Source: Liolophura sinensis (taxonomy: Eukaryota > Mollusca > Polyplacophora > Chitonida > Chitonidae). Taken from it: a DNA stretch of 64,000 nt. The DNA lies in contig NC_088295.1 of assembly GCF_032854445.1 (NCBI RefSeq), positions 58,571,249 to 58,635,248 of the forward strand. Direction: 5' to 3'. A program made the translations under genes and the position numbers. Positions 12,901-23,514 of the stretch are shown one piece after another (within the stretch, counting starts at the first letter, position 1; every line of letters starts with the position of its first letter). The notes under the pieces were generated by a model. That model did no database searches. It saw only the letters and a program-made list of their open reading frames with translations, and was not told the DNA's origin.

Positions 12901-14645
12901 CCTGGAATACAGCGAAAGTGATTACCAGTTGTTAACACACCATTTGTACTAGCTAGTAACATTTTAACATATTCACAATGGCCCAGGCAAATATACAATC
13001 ACGAACAATAAACAATCAGCCATGACATAACGTAGCATACCCTCACATTTTTACCAATAATGTGCACAGCAACATGTTCACTCTATCTTCTGTATTGGCG
13101 TATCTTTGATATATCGCAACACTGTTCGACAATGCACGAGTCAATAAATCATTTACTTTCAATTTCAAAAGATTTTTAATTATTCATCAGCTATCAACCA
13201 CAACATGTGGGAAAACTTCTCGTAACACCGTTTTTAGACAATTTACTTCCACAGTCCTGCAAATTGAATGGCACATGTATAACTGTTTAGCAGTTTGCAT
13301 TATCAGACAATATTTTCTCTCAGTTTGGCAAGTTCGAGAGCAGGGCCCTGTGCTCTTCTCATCATTTGAGTCGTGACGTCACCCGAAAAGCGCTAAAAAC
13401 TGCCAGCGATGCCTTCAATTCCGGCGTTAATTCAAGAAAAGTTGTTCGTAGAGCTTTTCATTGTGATAACTTGGTTATATCAGCGTGTTGCATGAGCATA
13501 TGGTCTGATATTTCGTCGAAAAGATTGATATTTTCACGAAACCGGAGTGCGATTGGAAATAATCATCTTCTAGATTGGTAAACTACAATCAAATAAATAA
13601 ATACCGGTAATAAATCTTTAATACATTATGATAAACCACGGCACAATGCAGCACGCATTTGTAATTTTACCTTGAACGTCCAGGGTAATGTTAATCTCCT
13701 GTCCTTTGTACTGACATATCCATGTAACCCTGCCCGTGTCTTCTGTGACGTTCTGTATCGTCAGTGTGTAAACCTCTTCACCGTTGACGTGTTGACATCC
13801 CCCTGATAACCCTGCTGGTGATTCTCGTAATACTGGTATTGACGGTGTACACTCACGCGTGGAGTATATTTGGCGTACGTTCTGATTATAGCTGTAATAC
13901 CAGATCGTTATATTCCTGTCACCTGTCGGTCTGGTTATCCTACACTCCAGGGTAAACGGACGACTGGCCACGACATCACCTGGTGTTGTGATTGACAGAC
14001 GTGACACAGACAACACTGGGACAAACACATAATGATGTTAGTTCTTAAATAAAGTGATCACTTTTGTTTGCGTGTCAATCAAGGTTTGGGTCGGTGTAAT
14101 GTAAGAAGAGTCAGGTAATATTGTTTTGTTTCTTGATATAATACTATCTGAGTTATGCAAACGATCTCCCATTACATGCTATGGTCAATCTGTGTACATG
14201 CTATGGTCATTCTGTAAACATTTTAAGGTCAGTTTGTGTACAAGTTATGGTCAATCTGTGTACATGCTATGGTAATTTTGTAAACATGTTAAGGTCAGTT
14301 TGTGTACAAGTTATGGTCAATTTGTGTACATGCTATGGTCATTTTGTAAACATGTTATGGTCAGTTTGCGTACCAGTTATGGTCAGTTTGTATACATGCT
14401 GTGATTAGTTTGTGAACATGTTATGGTCAGTCTGTGTGCATGTTATAATCAGCTTATGCACACCTGTGCTTTCCTTCCTACAGTTCTATCAGTTTGTCTG
14501 CTTTCACTTTGTGTACATGTTATAATCAGTTTGTGTACACGTTATGAACGGTTTGTGGACACCTGTACCTACCTTGCCACAGGCAGACAAGCCCAATTAA
14601 GAAAGCTCTCACTGGATCTAGTTGACTCGTTGACCACCCTGACAT
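2331..14645 (-). CDS. IgSF type I receptor, five Ig domains + FN3 + TM (minus-strand copy, frameshifted)
   Basis: Exons in coding order: 14645-14573 (signal peptide), 14015-13671 (Ig1), 12842-12531 (Ig2), 11350-11054 (Ig3), 10363-10034 (Ig4), 9018-8728 (Ig5), 8145-7859 (FN3), 7268-7128 (membrane span), then tail exons 3973-3931, 3443-3394, 2759-2724 and 2416-2331 (stop). Ectodomain, TM and tail exons are joined by phase-1 introns, and all boundaries shown are GT..AG. Ig exons show the paired Cys and a YxC-type C-strand. The signal exon has h-region AFLIGLVCLW; the membrane span is followed by RRGR. The tail has a PEPPPL stretch, YEDL twice and a terminal YENATVM. The FN3 exon is 287 nt against 288 in the plus-strand paralogue, and the frame runs into TAA at 7978-7976, predicting a secreted protein of about 605 residues unless this is a sequence error. 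Otherwise it would be about 763 residues. Family placement beyond IgSF cell-surface receptor is not possible by eye. Confidence 0.8.
3573..3757. repeat. 29-bp minisatellite
   Basis: Tandem copies of a 29-base unit built around TGCACTGTGCTTGTACTG and CTTGACACG, about six copies with increasing divergence at both ends. It lies in a tail intron of the minus-strand IgSF gene. The open frame through it is a by-product of the repeat. Confidence 0.8.
4361..5885 (+). mobile_element. Tc1-type DNA transposon, full length
   Basis: The ends are inverted repeats, TACTATCCAAAAAA..GAAACGCATA at the left and its complement at the right, differing by two A's in the homopolymer. Both ends are flanked by TA, the Tc1/mariner target. 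Length is 1525 bp with one transposase frame inside. The element sits in the intron between the membrane-span exon and first tail exon of the minus-strand IgSF gene. Near-identical ends and an almost open transposase imply a recent insertion. Confidence 0.9.
4683..5690 (+). pseudogene. Tc1-family transposase with one in-frame stop
   Basis: The frame runs from ATG 4683 to the stop at 5688-5690 and is interrupted only by TAA at 5217-5219; the two parts are in the same frame. The N-terminal part has helix-turn-helix DNA-binding features (SQSTISRLAARY; GRPRVTT linker). The catalytic triad is visible as FSDES, EDNARPH and PIEYLWDEL, with 34 residues between the second D and the E, the DD34E spacing of Tc1. 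Total length of about 335 codons is normal for the family. The stop falls between the first and second catalytic Asp where related proteins usually have Glu, so one GAA-to-TAA change would explain it. Without readthrough the transposase is dead. Confidence 0.88.
5886..7127. other. Intron sequence, nothing recognised
   Basis: AT-rich intron of the minus-strand IgSF gene between the Tc1 element and the membrane-span exon. It starts with a short TATA-rich and CA-rich stretch. I see no exon, RNA gene or clear repeat in it. Confidence 0.4.
7859..8145 (-). other. FN3 exon with one-base deletion
   Basis: The exon encodes the FN3 domain that precedes the membrane span. Compared with the plus-strand copy (19904-20191, 288 nt) it lacks one base at about 7984-7986: the paralogue reads an NPG-type codon series, while here a C appears missing from what would be a CCCGGG context. 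Frame is restored in the downstream half (EPGVFYQFRLQPVS on another frame), showing otherwise well-preserved coding sequence. It could be a real inactivating or secreted-form mutation, or a read/assembly indel in a short homopolymer. Confidence 0.75.
10548..10795 (-). mobile_element. SINE family A, near full length, diverged
   Basis: The minus strand carries a tRNA-like head with A/B box remnants, then the family core, then the ACGGCGTAAAACACCAAT-type end and an AAATAAAT tail (seen on the plus strand as TTTATTTA..). It lies in the intron between Ig3 and Ig4 of the minus-strand IgSF gene. Confidence 0.75.
11450..11964 (+). mobile_element. SINE family B split by a SINE A insertion
   Basis: Plus-strand family B body: TCAGTATAATGTGAC and AGCACTTTGACG precede the break, and CGTCGTCATATGAC..TTAAGTACGAC follows it. 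The break is filled by the family A element at 11643-11885, which is flanked by direct repeats of TAGTATATTGA. Family B therefore inserted first. It lies in the intron between Ig2 and Ig3 of the minus-strand IgSF gene. Confidence 0.7.
11643..11885 (-). mobile_element. SINE family A, full length, nested in SINE B
   Basis: Full-length minus-strand copy: tRNA-like head (GCGCTAGCGCGGCGTAATGA with B-box-like GAGTTCAAGTCC), GC-rich core, then the family 3' end. It is flanked by the 11-bp target duplication TAGTATATTGA (11632-11642 and 11886-11896). Confidence 0.85.
14175..14555. repeat. 22-bp minisatellite with 66-bp higher-order unit, intron 1 of minus-strand IgSF gene
   Basis: Units resemble CATGTTATGGTCAGTTTGTGTA. 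Three variants follow one another in fixed order at least three times, making a 66-base higher-order repeat. Since 66 is a multiple of three it creates a spurious open frame (14181-14408). It lies just downstream of the signal-peptide exon. A related array with longer units lies at the equivalent place in the plus-strand gene (17030-17165). Confidence 0.85.
14573..14645 (-). other. Signal-peptide exon of the minus-strand IgSF gene
   Basis: A 73-nt exon starts with ATG at 14645-14643 and ends at donor GTAGGT. It encodes a short polar N-terminus, then AFLIGLVCLWQ, a typical signal-peptide h-region. The plus-strand gene has a 73-nt counterpart (16812-16884) ending with the same VCLWQ and the same phase. 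That match fixes both starts, which are invisible to ORF length filters. Confidence 0.8.
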
Positions 14646-15351
14646 CGTGTGTTTGAAGCCTCTTCCTGTTTGTAAAGAACATACCGTATGGGGAAATCAT
14701 ACACTGTACACTACACTCTAGGATCTACTGAAAAACTCGGATTGTTTGGGTGTTGTTGTACACTGTAGGTAAATGACCTAGTTTGTGTCAGAGCTGCCCA
14801 TTCATCCAAGCCAGACCCACCTGTACTTCAGAATATCTATCCGAAAACTTGGAAGTAAAAAAGTCTGCATGGAACACAGACTATACGAGGCAACCCAGAT
14901 TAAACCTCTAGCCTTTCTCTGCTCTACTGAAAAGAAACAAAAGTCTACAGCTTTTCACATTGTGGAATTATAAAATCGAGGATAAAACGTGACTTACCAA
15001 CAGAGAATGTCTCTTAACACGAACTCTTCGACTGATTCGGTGGTTCTGATTTCTTCTTGAGTTCAATCTTTGGCCAAATGACTTTCAAGGTGCTGCTCCA
15101 GTCCCACGAGAAAACTACGTGCAAATAGTAAACTGATAGAAAGGAAGCCCTATGGAACAGAGCTAACATTATGGTTTGGAAGGTTTCACGCTGAGTGACA
15201 CTATTTAACCCCTATAACTAAGGAATTGTCAAAAAAACATCTTCGGCAGTTTCCACAGAATTTGTCCGGTGTGACGTGATAATATTCCGTGTGTGACAGT
15301 GAATCAGGCACATATGTCGAATAAGGCTGGAATGACATGGAGACTGTTAAC

Positions 15352-15425
15352 AGTGATGACAACAGAACGCTTTGAGAAATTCTAGACCAGTTACGCCTAA
15401 TAAATTACAGTTAACATCAATGCAT
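15352..15425. repeat. Dispersed repeat fragment
   Basis: About 74 bases resemble 45220-45297 closely (GATGACAACA.., TTCTAGACCAGT.., AATAAATT.CAGTTA). Two copies 30 kb apart at unrelated genes suggest the end of an unnamed interspersed repeat. Confidence 0.5.
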
Positions 15426-16126
15426 ATTTGTATTCAATTCTGCTTAAACCATGGTGTTTGGTGTGTGTAATTTTTGGTGGTGGTGTCAGAATAGTGTGGA
15501 AATGGACGACGATTCCAAGTAAGCTAAATGGAGTGGTAATGCGCGACGTCAAAGGTGAAGGCTCAAGTGGTCGTCCGCTGGAGTTATATAAGGATCTAAA
15601 ATCAGTTCAGCAAAAAAATAGTCAGTTTGAAATGTACCCAATATCAATATGGCGGCTGTATAACTTACCAAACTTCAGCTGGCAAAATATGGAAAGATTT
15701 ATCCTAGCCTTTATTTAAGTTATATGCTGAATCAAATGTGTGTTTTCTCCACGTTCTATCGTGTTTTCCCCGCTCATAAATCAGACTGCTACTGTATAGG
15801 AATGAACAATTCGTGAGTACGACGTTAAAGCCCAAATGAAATAAATAAACTTCTGTCACAATTTATCGTCTCGAAGAAAATGCAAAATTACACCATTACT
15901 GTCGTATTCCTTTAAGGTGAATGACATGCCATACGATTTCCGTATTTTATTGATTTAGATCTGACGTTCTACTCAAGAATATTCATGTATAATACGCCTG
16001 TCAGTTTTATATATGAGTTAAATCAAACTAACGGGTATTACATTTACGTCATGTTGGAGAGTACTTTTGTTGCTACAGTCAGATCTCTAAGTCACTATGT
16101 CTGTCCAGAACATCACATTTACAAGG

Positions 16127-16290
16127 GGAGCCTGTGTGGCATAGTGATTGGCGTGTTAGTACAGCACAATGATTCTAGAGCCTCTTTACGAAAGGCTGTT
16201 CCTGGTTTCCAGCAACAATACTTACAGCCGTCGTACAAGTGAGATATTCTTGAGTAAGGTGTGAAACACGAATCAAATAAATAAATCAAT
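16127..16290 (+). mobile_element. SINE family A, decayed
   Basis: Plus-strand copy with a degraded tRNA-like head (GTGTGGCATAGTGATTGG) and a recognisable end (CAGCCGTCGTACAAGTGAGA, TATTCTTGAGTAAGG) plus an AAATAAATAAAT tail. Confidence 0.65.
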
Positions 16291-16811
16291 ACTCTTACTT
16301 AGATTAATGTAAAGCCCGTTGACCACAAGATTGCAAGGAAAACTCATTTGGCTTAAGCAGGAGCCGGGATTGAACTCACCTCTCTCTCCAAAAGCTCAGG
16401 GTTTTTACTTAAGTTTGTAAAAGGTTTCTTACCGAGTACTTCATTCTCTGTAGGTAGGTCATGTTATTTTTTCTATTTCCCAGCCCGGCGTTGTCAAAAG
16501 ACTTTCCTCACATGACTTCATGGATCAGCAGTTTTTTATATAACTACCTCTAACATGACACATTTGAACAAATATAGGATAAAAGACAAGAACCTTAATC
16601 TGGGTTACCCGTACCATGTGGGTTGTGTTCAATACACACTGTCCTTCGTCCACGCTTTCGGAGTTACATTCTCAGCTTTAGGTACGTCTGGTTTGCGTGA
16701 ATGTGTAGTACTGGCCAAAACTAGGTCATTTACCTGGCGACACTCCATGTTAATACTGACGACTGTCAACGCAAAACTTTTTAACTGGAACAAACACTTT
16801 TAGCATGGACT

Positions 16812-19800
16812 ATGAGATCACGGAAAAAGAATCAGACTGATGACGTAACATTCTTGTTAACGGTACTTGTCTGTCTGTGGCAAGGTAAGTAGTGCTGTAA
16901 AACTTTAACTGATAATAAGCTATCTGAAAGAACCATAGCAGGGTAAGCAAAGGTGTCCTCAAATTACCCTAACATGTACAAACGCAACCAACATGCGAAA
17001 TGACAGAACTGAGGTAAGATAAGCTGTAATGTACACAAACTGGCCATAACCATGATGACATGTATACAAACTGACCATAACCATGATAACATGTACATAC
17101 TGACCATAACCATAATATCATGTACACAAACTGACCATCACCATTATAACATGTACATTAACTTATAGCATGCAAGATTACATAATTGTGACAATGGCTA
17201 CAAATGTATACAAACTCGGGAATTCAATATGCTAATAGGCCTATACAGCTGCAAAAAAAACTAGAATTATGAGAGAAGGCAGGTGCATACAGGCATGACG
17301 TCTTCCAAACCCCTGAATATCTTACAGGATTTGCTGAATGCTAAAAGTGTGCAGCGTTCACAGGACGATTGTTAAGCAATGGCATTAGTAACATGAAACA
17401 TGAATTGTGCAGTTTTATCACTGCCTAATCTCCCAGTCAGTTCACCCGGTGACGTCATCGTCGGTCGTACGTTTACGTTGGAGTGTGGGATGACACTACG
17501 TTCTGACGTTAATGAATCTCACACATCGGCTCTCACGAAGTGACAACAAAGCTATGCCTATATACAGCGCTGTTCAACCTACATCGTCTATACCAAATCT
17601 TCCAAACCCACCAGTTTATCTGGAGGATATCGAATGTTTGTGTGTCTACAGTGACTTGTTCAATGTTTATTGATTACGTTTCTGCCGTTTTCGTTTAGAA
17701 CAGAAAACCTCCACCCGTTATACGGTTTTCATTTCAGCTCCATTTGTGTCCAGTCTGTCAATCATAACACCAGGTGATGTCGTGGCAGGTCGTTCATTTA
17801 CTCTGGAGTGTAAGATAACAAGACCGACAGGTGACATAGGTTTTCTCATCTGGAACCGTAATGTTGATCAGATGACATCCCGTATCTACGCCACCAATAA
17901 ATGTACACCGTCAATACAGCTATCACCGTCATCACCAGCCGGGTTATCAGGGGGATGTCAACACGTCAACGGCGAAGAGGTTTACACAATGAAGATAGAG
18001 AACGTCACAGAAGACACGGCCCGGGGCAGGTGGATATGTTACTATGGAATGCTAATGGATACTGTTACTCTGAATATTACAGGTAAAAAAGCACCAAAGT
18101 AGTGTACTGTACCGTGAATTACCAGAGATGAAGTAGTATTTGTGTCTAAACATAAATATAAGCTTCTTTGATCCTTACGTACACGTTTAAATTGGAATCC
18201 AAAACTCTGACTCCAAGCTGCTTTCTACGTGATCTCCATCTGCTGAGTTGCAAAAAAGACGTTTTTGGGTACATGTAAAACACTGATTTCCCTATATGTT
18301 TACAGTAATGGTAACCGAGGTGACTCTGAGGAACCCTCCCGATACAGTGCTAGCCGGTGACTCCATCTCATTTACCTGTGTTACCTCGGCCAGCAAACCC
18401 CAGGCCTGTATTAGAGCGTACATACGGAGTTCTGGTAATGTCTGGGAGGTAGATCCTGATGATTGTAACCAGAACTCTAGCTCAGTACAGGCCACAACCC
18501 GGACATTGACGTTTACAGCCAGTGCCGAGGAGAACGGAGCCGAGCTCTACTGTAACGCCTCCAACAGAGTGACAGATCGTCCTGTACGATCACAAGTCTA
18601 CACGCTCAATGTGCAATGTAAATAGGTTACATGTACCGTTTAATTTACCTGTATCCAGAATTAAAACATTAAAGGAAAAACACTATAATGAATAAGGAAT
18701 AACAGTATTAAGTGTCCCCCTTATGTTAGATGGCAGGGTTAGACGAACCGGTATAATCAGGTTTTCAATCGTGACCTGTCATAACCCGACATGGGACTGA
18801 ACCAATATTTGTACACTACCTACCTTCCTTATGGCGTACAATTATTCCGAATTTTAACAAAGCAAACTAGAGAGGCTAGACGACAAGTACTGCTTTGTAA
18901 AGGACAGCTACTAAGCTCAAAGATATTACAGCATAATTTTGTTAATTTTATACAAAATGTTTGCATTTTTTGGCGCAACAGAGCTTGGTTGTGTCTTATA
19001 CACACAAATAAATATAGCCATTATTTATTTATTTAGCTATTACTTTTACTTTTCAGACGCTCCAGTAATATTTTGTAATGCTAGTCACGTGACAGTGTTC
19101 GAGCGTCAGCGGGTGAAGATCTCCTGTGACGTCATCTCCAATCCTGAAGGGTCTATTCTCTGGGTTAAAGATGGCCGACCAGTCGACGACGCTTCCATTA
19201 GCAATTTCCGTGGCCCAACCAGGCGTGACGTCACAGTAGCCACCATTGAGTTTGGTCAAGCGGATAAGTCACTGGCCGGGACTTATCACATTGAGGCTAG
19301 GAACAGTGTGGGCTCAATTCGTATGGAAGTGTCTGTCACAGTGATCGGTAAGTGCTTCAAACGTTGAGATTTGTGGAAATGTATACGTTTTTCCTAAATT
19401 AAATCGACTGTGGTCAAAATCGACGATACGCCAAATCGTTGTTTCCAACACGGCTTCGTACGTAAATATTTTAATTGATTATCAAACATGATAAAGAGAC
19501 AATACATTTGCCAGATATTTCTGTCAAAAGGTTGATTAGTGCAATTCAAATCGAGTTTTTGCAATTATTTTTGAATGTTCCAAATACCTGCATGTGTTAC
19601 CGTTCAAAATGATTCGCAAAATATACCATGCGGGTCACTTTGGAATCAGTTTTAGTGCTAAAATGACGCAGGTACGAGTCTGACATATTCTCAAAGGCGC
19701 TAATTTGAGCTAATTTTAGAAAATAGAAAAGATATGGATTTTTTGACAAAAAACTCCGGCATAGCCCCTTCAAGTAAAAACTCCAAGTCCTAAGTAATCA

Positions 19801-22800
19801 TAACTGCAAACCTTCAATACAGTTCTTAATTAAAATTGACGTGACTAAAATAAACGCACAGTTTCATCCGTTTTGTTTAATCCTGTGGACGTTTTAAACT
19901 CAGATGGCGAGTACATTCCAAGAGAAATAGGTATAAAATCCTGCTCCAACAACCAGGCTACTCTCTTCTGGGCTTCTGGCGTTGATGACTCTCTGGTGGA
20001 ATATTACAAACTGGAGTACAGAGAAAACGGTGAAGGTTGGAAAACAGAACTCGTCAGAAATCCTGGAAAGTTTAATCTTGTACAGACCACCTTGCCCGAT
20101 GTACGATCTGGAGTGTTCTATCAGTTCAGACTTCAGCCTGTCTCGGCCATGTTCTCGTTGGAATACGTTACAGCCAACTGCACTATTCTGAGTGAGTCAC
20201 AGGCCAAATATTTGCTAATATCACGTTTAAGTGCCTATACATGTAGTTAACAACTGGTTTATTGATTGATTAACTGATTGGTGTTTAAAATCACCTGGTA
20301 ACTTAGACGGTGCTCTTGAATGGAAGAAGTCGGTGGGCCCGGGGAAAACCTATAGGCTTTGGCAACTAATTGACAAAGTTCCGGAGAAGTGAAGCTCCGA
20401 GTTTTACCCACAGGAAGACCTTGCTGTGTTCGACAAAATGGTGGAAGTCAAATGATCTAAAACAAATCCACGTGTAAGACTAACCTCCGAGACGTGTGGA
20501 CTGCTCATTGTCACCAGTTCCGAGATAACTGACCAATCCTGGAAGTGAACCAGCGATAGAAAGACAGGACAAAGATGTCCACGCCCCACGTTTGGTATAA
20601 CGTTCTATTGTGTAGCACCAAGTGCATTGTACTCATCACATGAAAACTGCATTAGGGCAACAACACGGCGGACTTAAAACTTAGAAACCATTTTTACTTA
20701 TGGTGTGTGCTTATCTGTTACAGGTTGTAAGTGGAAGTTTTCACCTATCTTGTTGACATCGTCTACAATTTTGTTTTCATTGAAGTACAAAGGCGCATTG
20801 TCATCAGCCAAACATTTTTAATGGCTTATGACAGAGGGATAAAGTGACGCAGGCCTGTTAATCATATGGATAAGTATCGTAGAAATATTGACACTGTGAC
20901 GAGATGAAAAGTACGACGTAATAAAACCAAAACATCAACGATCTTTGTTCTTTATTGTTTCAGATTCCCAGACATGTGAAGGATTAAGCAGCACGCCTGA
21001 GACAGGCCTCAGTAAAGCCGCCATGTTAGGTGTGGGGTTGGTGGCTGGTATCGCTCTCGTCAGTCTCGCAGTTGTCATGGTGACGTGCTGGCTTCTCCGC
21101 AGAGGACGATTAACATATCATAAAGGTTAGCGATCATGATTTCACTAATCACAATCGTCTGTATTTATGACCACGTGCAATAAATTTCCGCAGTCTGGAA
21201 TCATTTCCATAATTTATGAAAGACTTCCAATGTTCAAAGAATGATAAGAAAATATGACGTTCTCTTTCATTCAAATATTTCATGTTTTAGAATTGCGAGA
21301 GTCAGACAAGCAGACTGCAGACCATGACATAAGGTAGGTGTGCGACAAAAATAAACGGAAATTACTGGTTCTCAGAATAGATTCTAAACTAAGCAAATAA
21401 TATGAAAAGATTTTTTCTCATATATATAAATGATTCAATTAAGCGAAGAATCCTCTCTGCAAAATTCTTTATTAAATACACCTTGTATTAAGTATAATGA
21501 CACTTAAATACACCAACGATAAACACTTAAGTTACAAAATATAAACTTTTCGCAAACCCTTCAGATCTGCGAGTCATTAAGGACAGAATCACATTACCTG
21601 ACTGGCTAACGGTTTACGGCTGTATACACACTCAAACCTTGCTTCAAGCTATTAGGCAGGTAACGTTTTGTTAATAGCTGTTTGACTCCATTCCCTGGTA
21701 ACTGGTTTTTGAATTATGATGATTGCTGAATGTTGGAATGGAATATCTGTACACAAGTGCTAATGAATTCTGTACAAAAATGTTGATATCCACAGAAATG
21801 CTGAATGCAAACTAGGAACAAATGCTAGAAGTTATACTTCAGTTTGAGCCAAATATCCTTTTGTTTAAAGCTATGATTAAGATACTTTTTGTCTTAAACA
21901 ATCTTTCCACCATTCCTGAAGATTGTGAAACTGTGCCATCATGTATCACTTCACCGGCAGATAAAATTTGTTGTGTTCTATATCGCGATAAAAACGTTGG
22001 GAACCCCATCAATGTATACTCCCAATATTGTGAGACATTGAAGTCAAGAATACCACAGAATTACAATTGCTGTGTCGAACGAAACCAGGAATTTTACTAA
22101 TCATTAAATTAAATTTGTTACATATTTACATTACAGCATGCAGGGCGTTGCTGAAGACATCGAACAACCTGAACCTCCTCCGCTTGGTAAACTCATATTA
22201 GCTTAATTTTTTGACTTAAGTTTTTTACTTTAAACATACTGTTGTTAAGAAGTGGAGGAATTTATCAAATAATTAATTTTCGACATCAGCAGATATTATC
22301 ATCATTAATCAAATAATCTTACTTTATTAATTTTGCATGATGTAAGCAGTTTTCTTCAGGTAAATGTTATCCCTCCTAAGAGGTTATATAGATACCGTTA
22401 TTCATGTGCATGCCAGGTAGTATAACATATAATTTAGACATACAGCATATAGAGAAAAACAAGAGCGGCGACGACAGTGTGATAGCTGGGAAATGGTCAA
22501 ACGTAACAGGTGAAATATGGCCTGTTGTCAATTTACTTCATTTAGGGTTTTATTCTAACTGTTCACGTAAAGGCGTAAATAGTGGTAATTTACACGCCCC
22601 ATAGCACCATGGCTTAAGCAGAATTAGCGGTGATGTTAGCTGCACTTTATTACATGCCATCCTTGATGTCAGATTTAACCCTTTTTTTTCTTAGATGTAT
22701 TTATTAGACTCCAGACAGCTATTTACATAAAGATTTTGTTTTGCAGATTGTACAGCAAATTGTATTGCAGAATCGATTAGTATTCATACATCTTTGATAT

Positions 22801-23480
22801 AACTAGCTAAAAGCTGTTATTTTCTGTTGTAGGTCATTATGAAGAACTGGATACTTCTCTCAGATCAGGTATGATCTGCTATGAGAGAGTTTGGTATTTG
22901 TATGTCAGCCTGTAATTTTATTTTCCTAGGGCCATTAAATTTTTACGATGATATCTATCCGGGTCCGGATACTGGAGTTGTATACCGTTCTTTAACAGTG
23001 TCAGATAGGACACAATCATATGCAGAGTATTGTCTCTTCGTCTGTAGTGTTAGTATTTGTATTCTTTAGATTTAGCTGTGGGCTTGCGCCTTCGAAGCGC
23101 CTTTAAATTTCATACAGTATACTCTATTTGTGAGAATTTCTAAGAGCTTGATTTCCCCATTCGACATTACAGTATATTGTTTAAGAGCTTGGGGGTTGAA
23201 CTACATAACCAGCGTTACACTTCAGAGACCCATTTCACAAAAAGTGTAAAGGTTAAGCATAGACGGTTAACTCAGTGGACTAGCAATTTTGTATAACCCG
23301 TTTCACAAAGAAAATATTTGGATAAAGTTTTTTTTGTCTTAGATTTTGAGACGCCCCCGGAGGTGTCTAGGAGACTGCAAGGTTGTCTTTAAAAGTGTTG
23401 TGGGTCCCATTTTACTGAAATAAAATCATTTTCTTACAGCACACAAAATGTGTTCACAAACCACCGAAACGCATACGCTG

Positions 23481-23514
<34 letters not shown>

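Larger units (their letters stand above)
14646..16811. promoter_or_regulatory. Intergenic region shared by the divergent IgSF pair
   Basis: These 2.17 kb separate the two start codons and must hold both promoters. An 18-base sequence occurs once on each side in mirror orientation: AGGTAAATGACCTAGTTT at 14767-14784 and its exact complement at 16718-16735, each about 80-120 bases upstream of its gene's ATG. It contains AGGTCA, a nuclear-receptor-type half-site. Otherwise I see only SINE fragments (tail-like at 15800-15845; a decayed element at 16127-16290). No TATA box can be assigned with confidence. Confidence 0.45.

Noticed and set aside
14181-14656. Cys-rich open frames in the 14.2-14.6 kb repeat
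   Set aside because: They are a product of the 66-bp higher-order period. The region is intron 1 of the minus-strand gene, and its right end overlaps the signal exon on the other strand.
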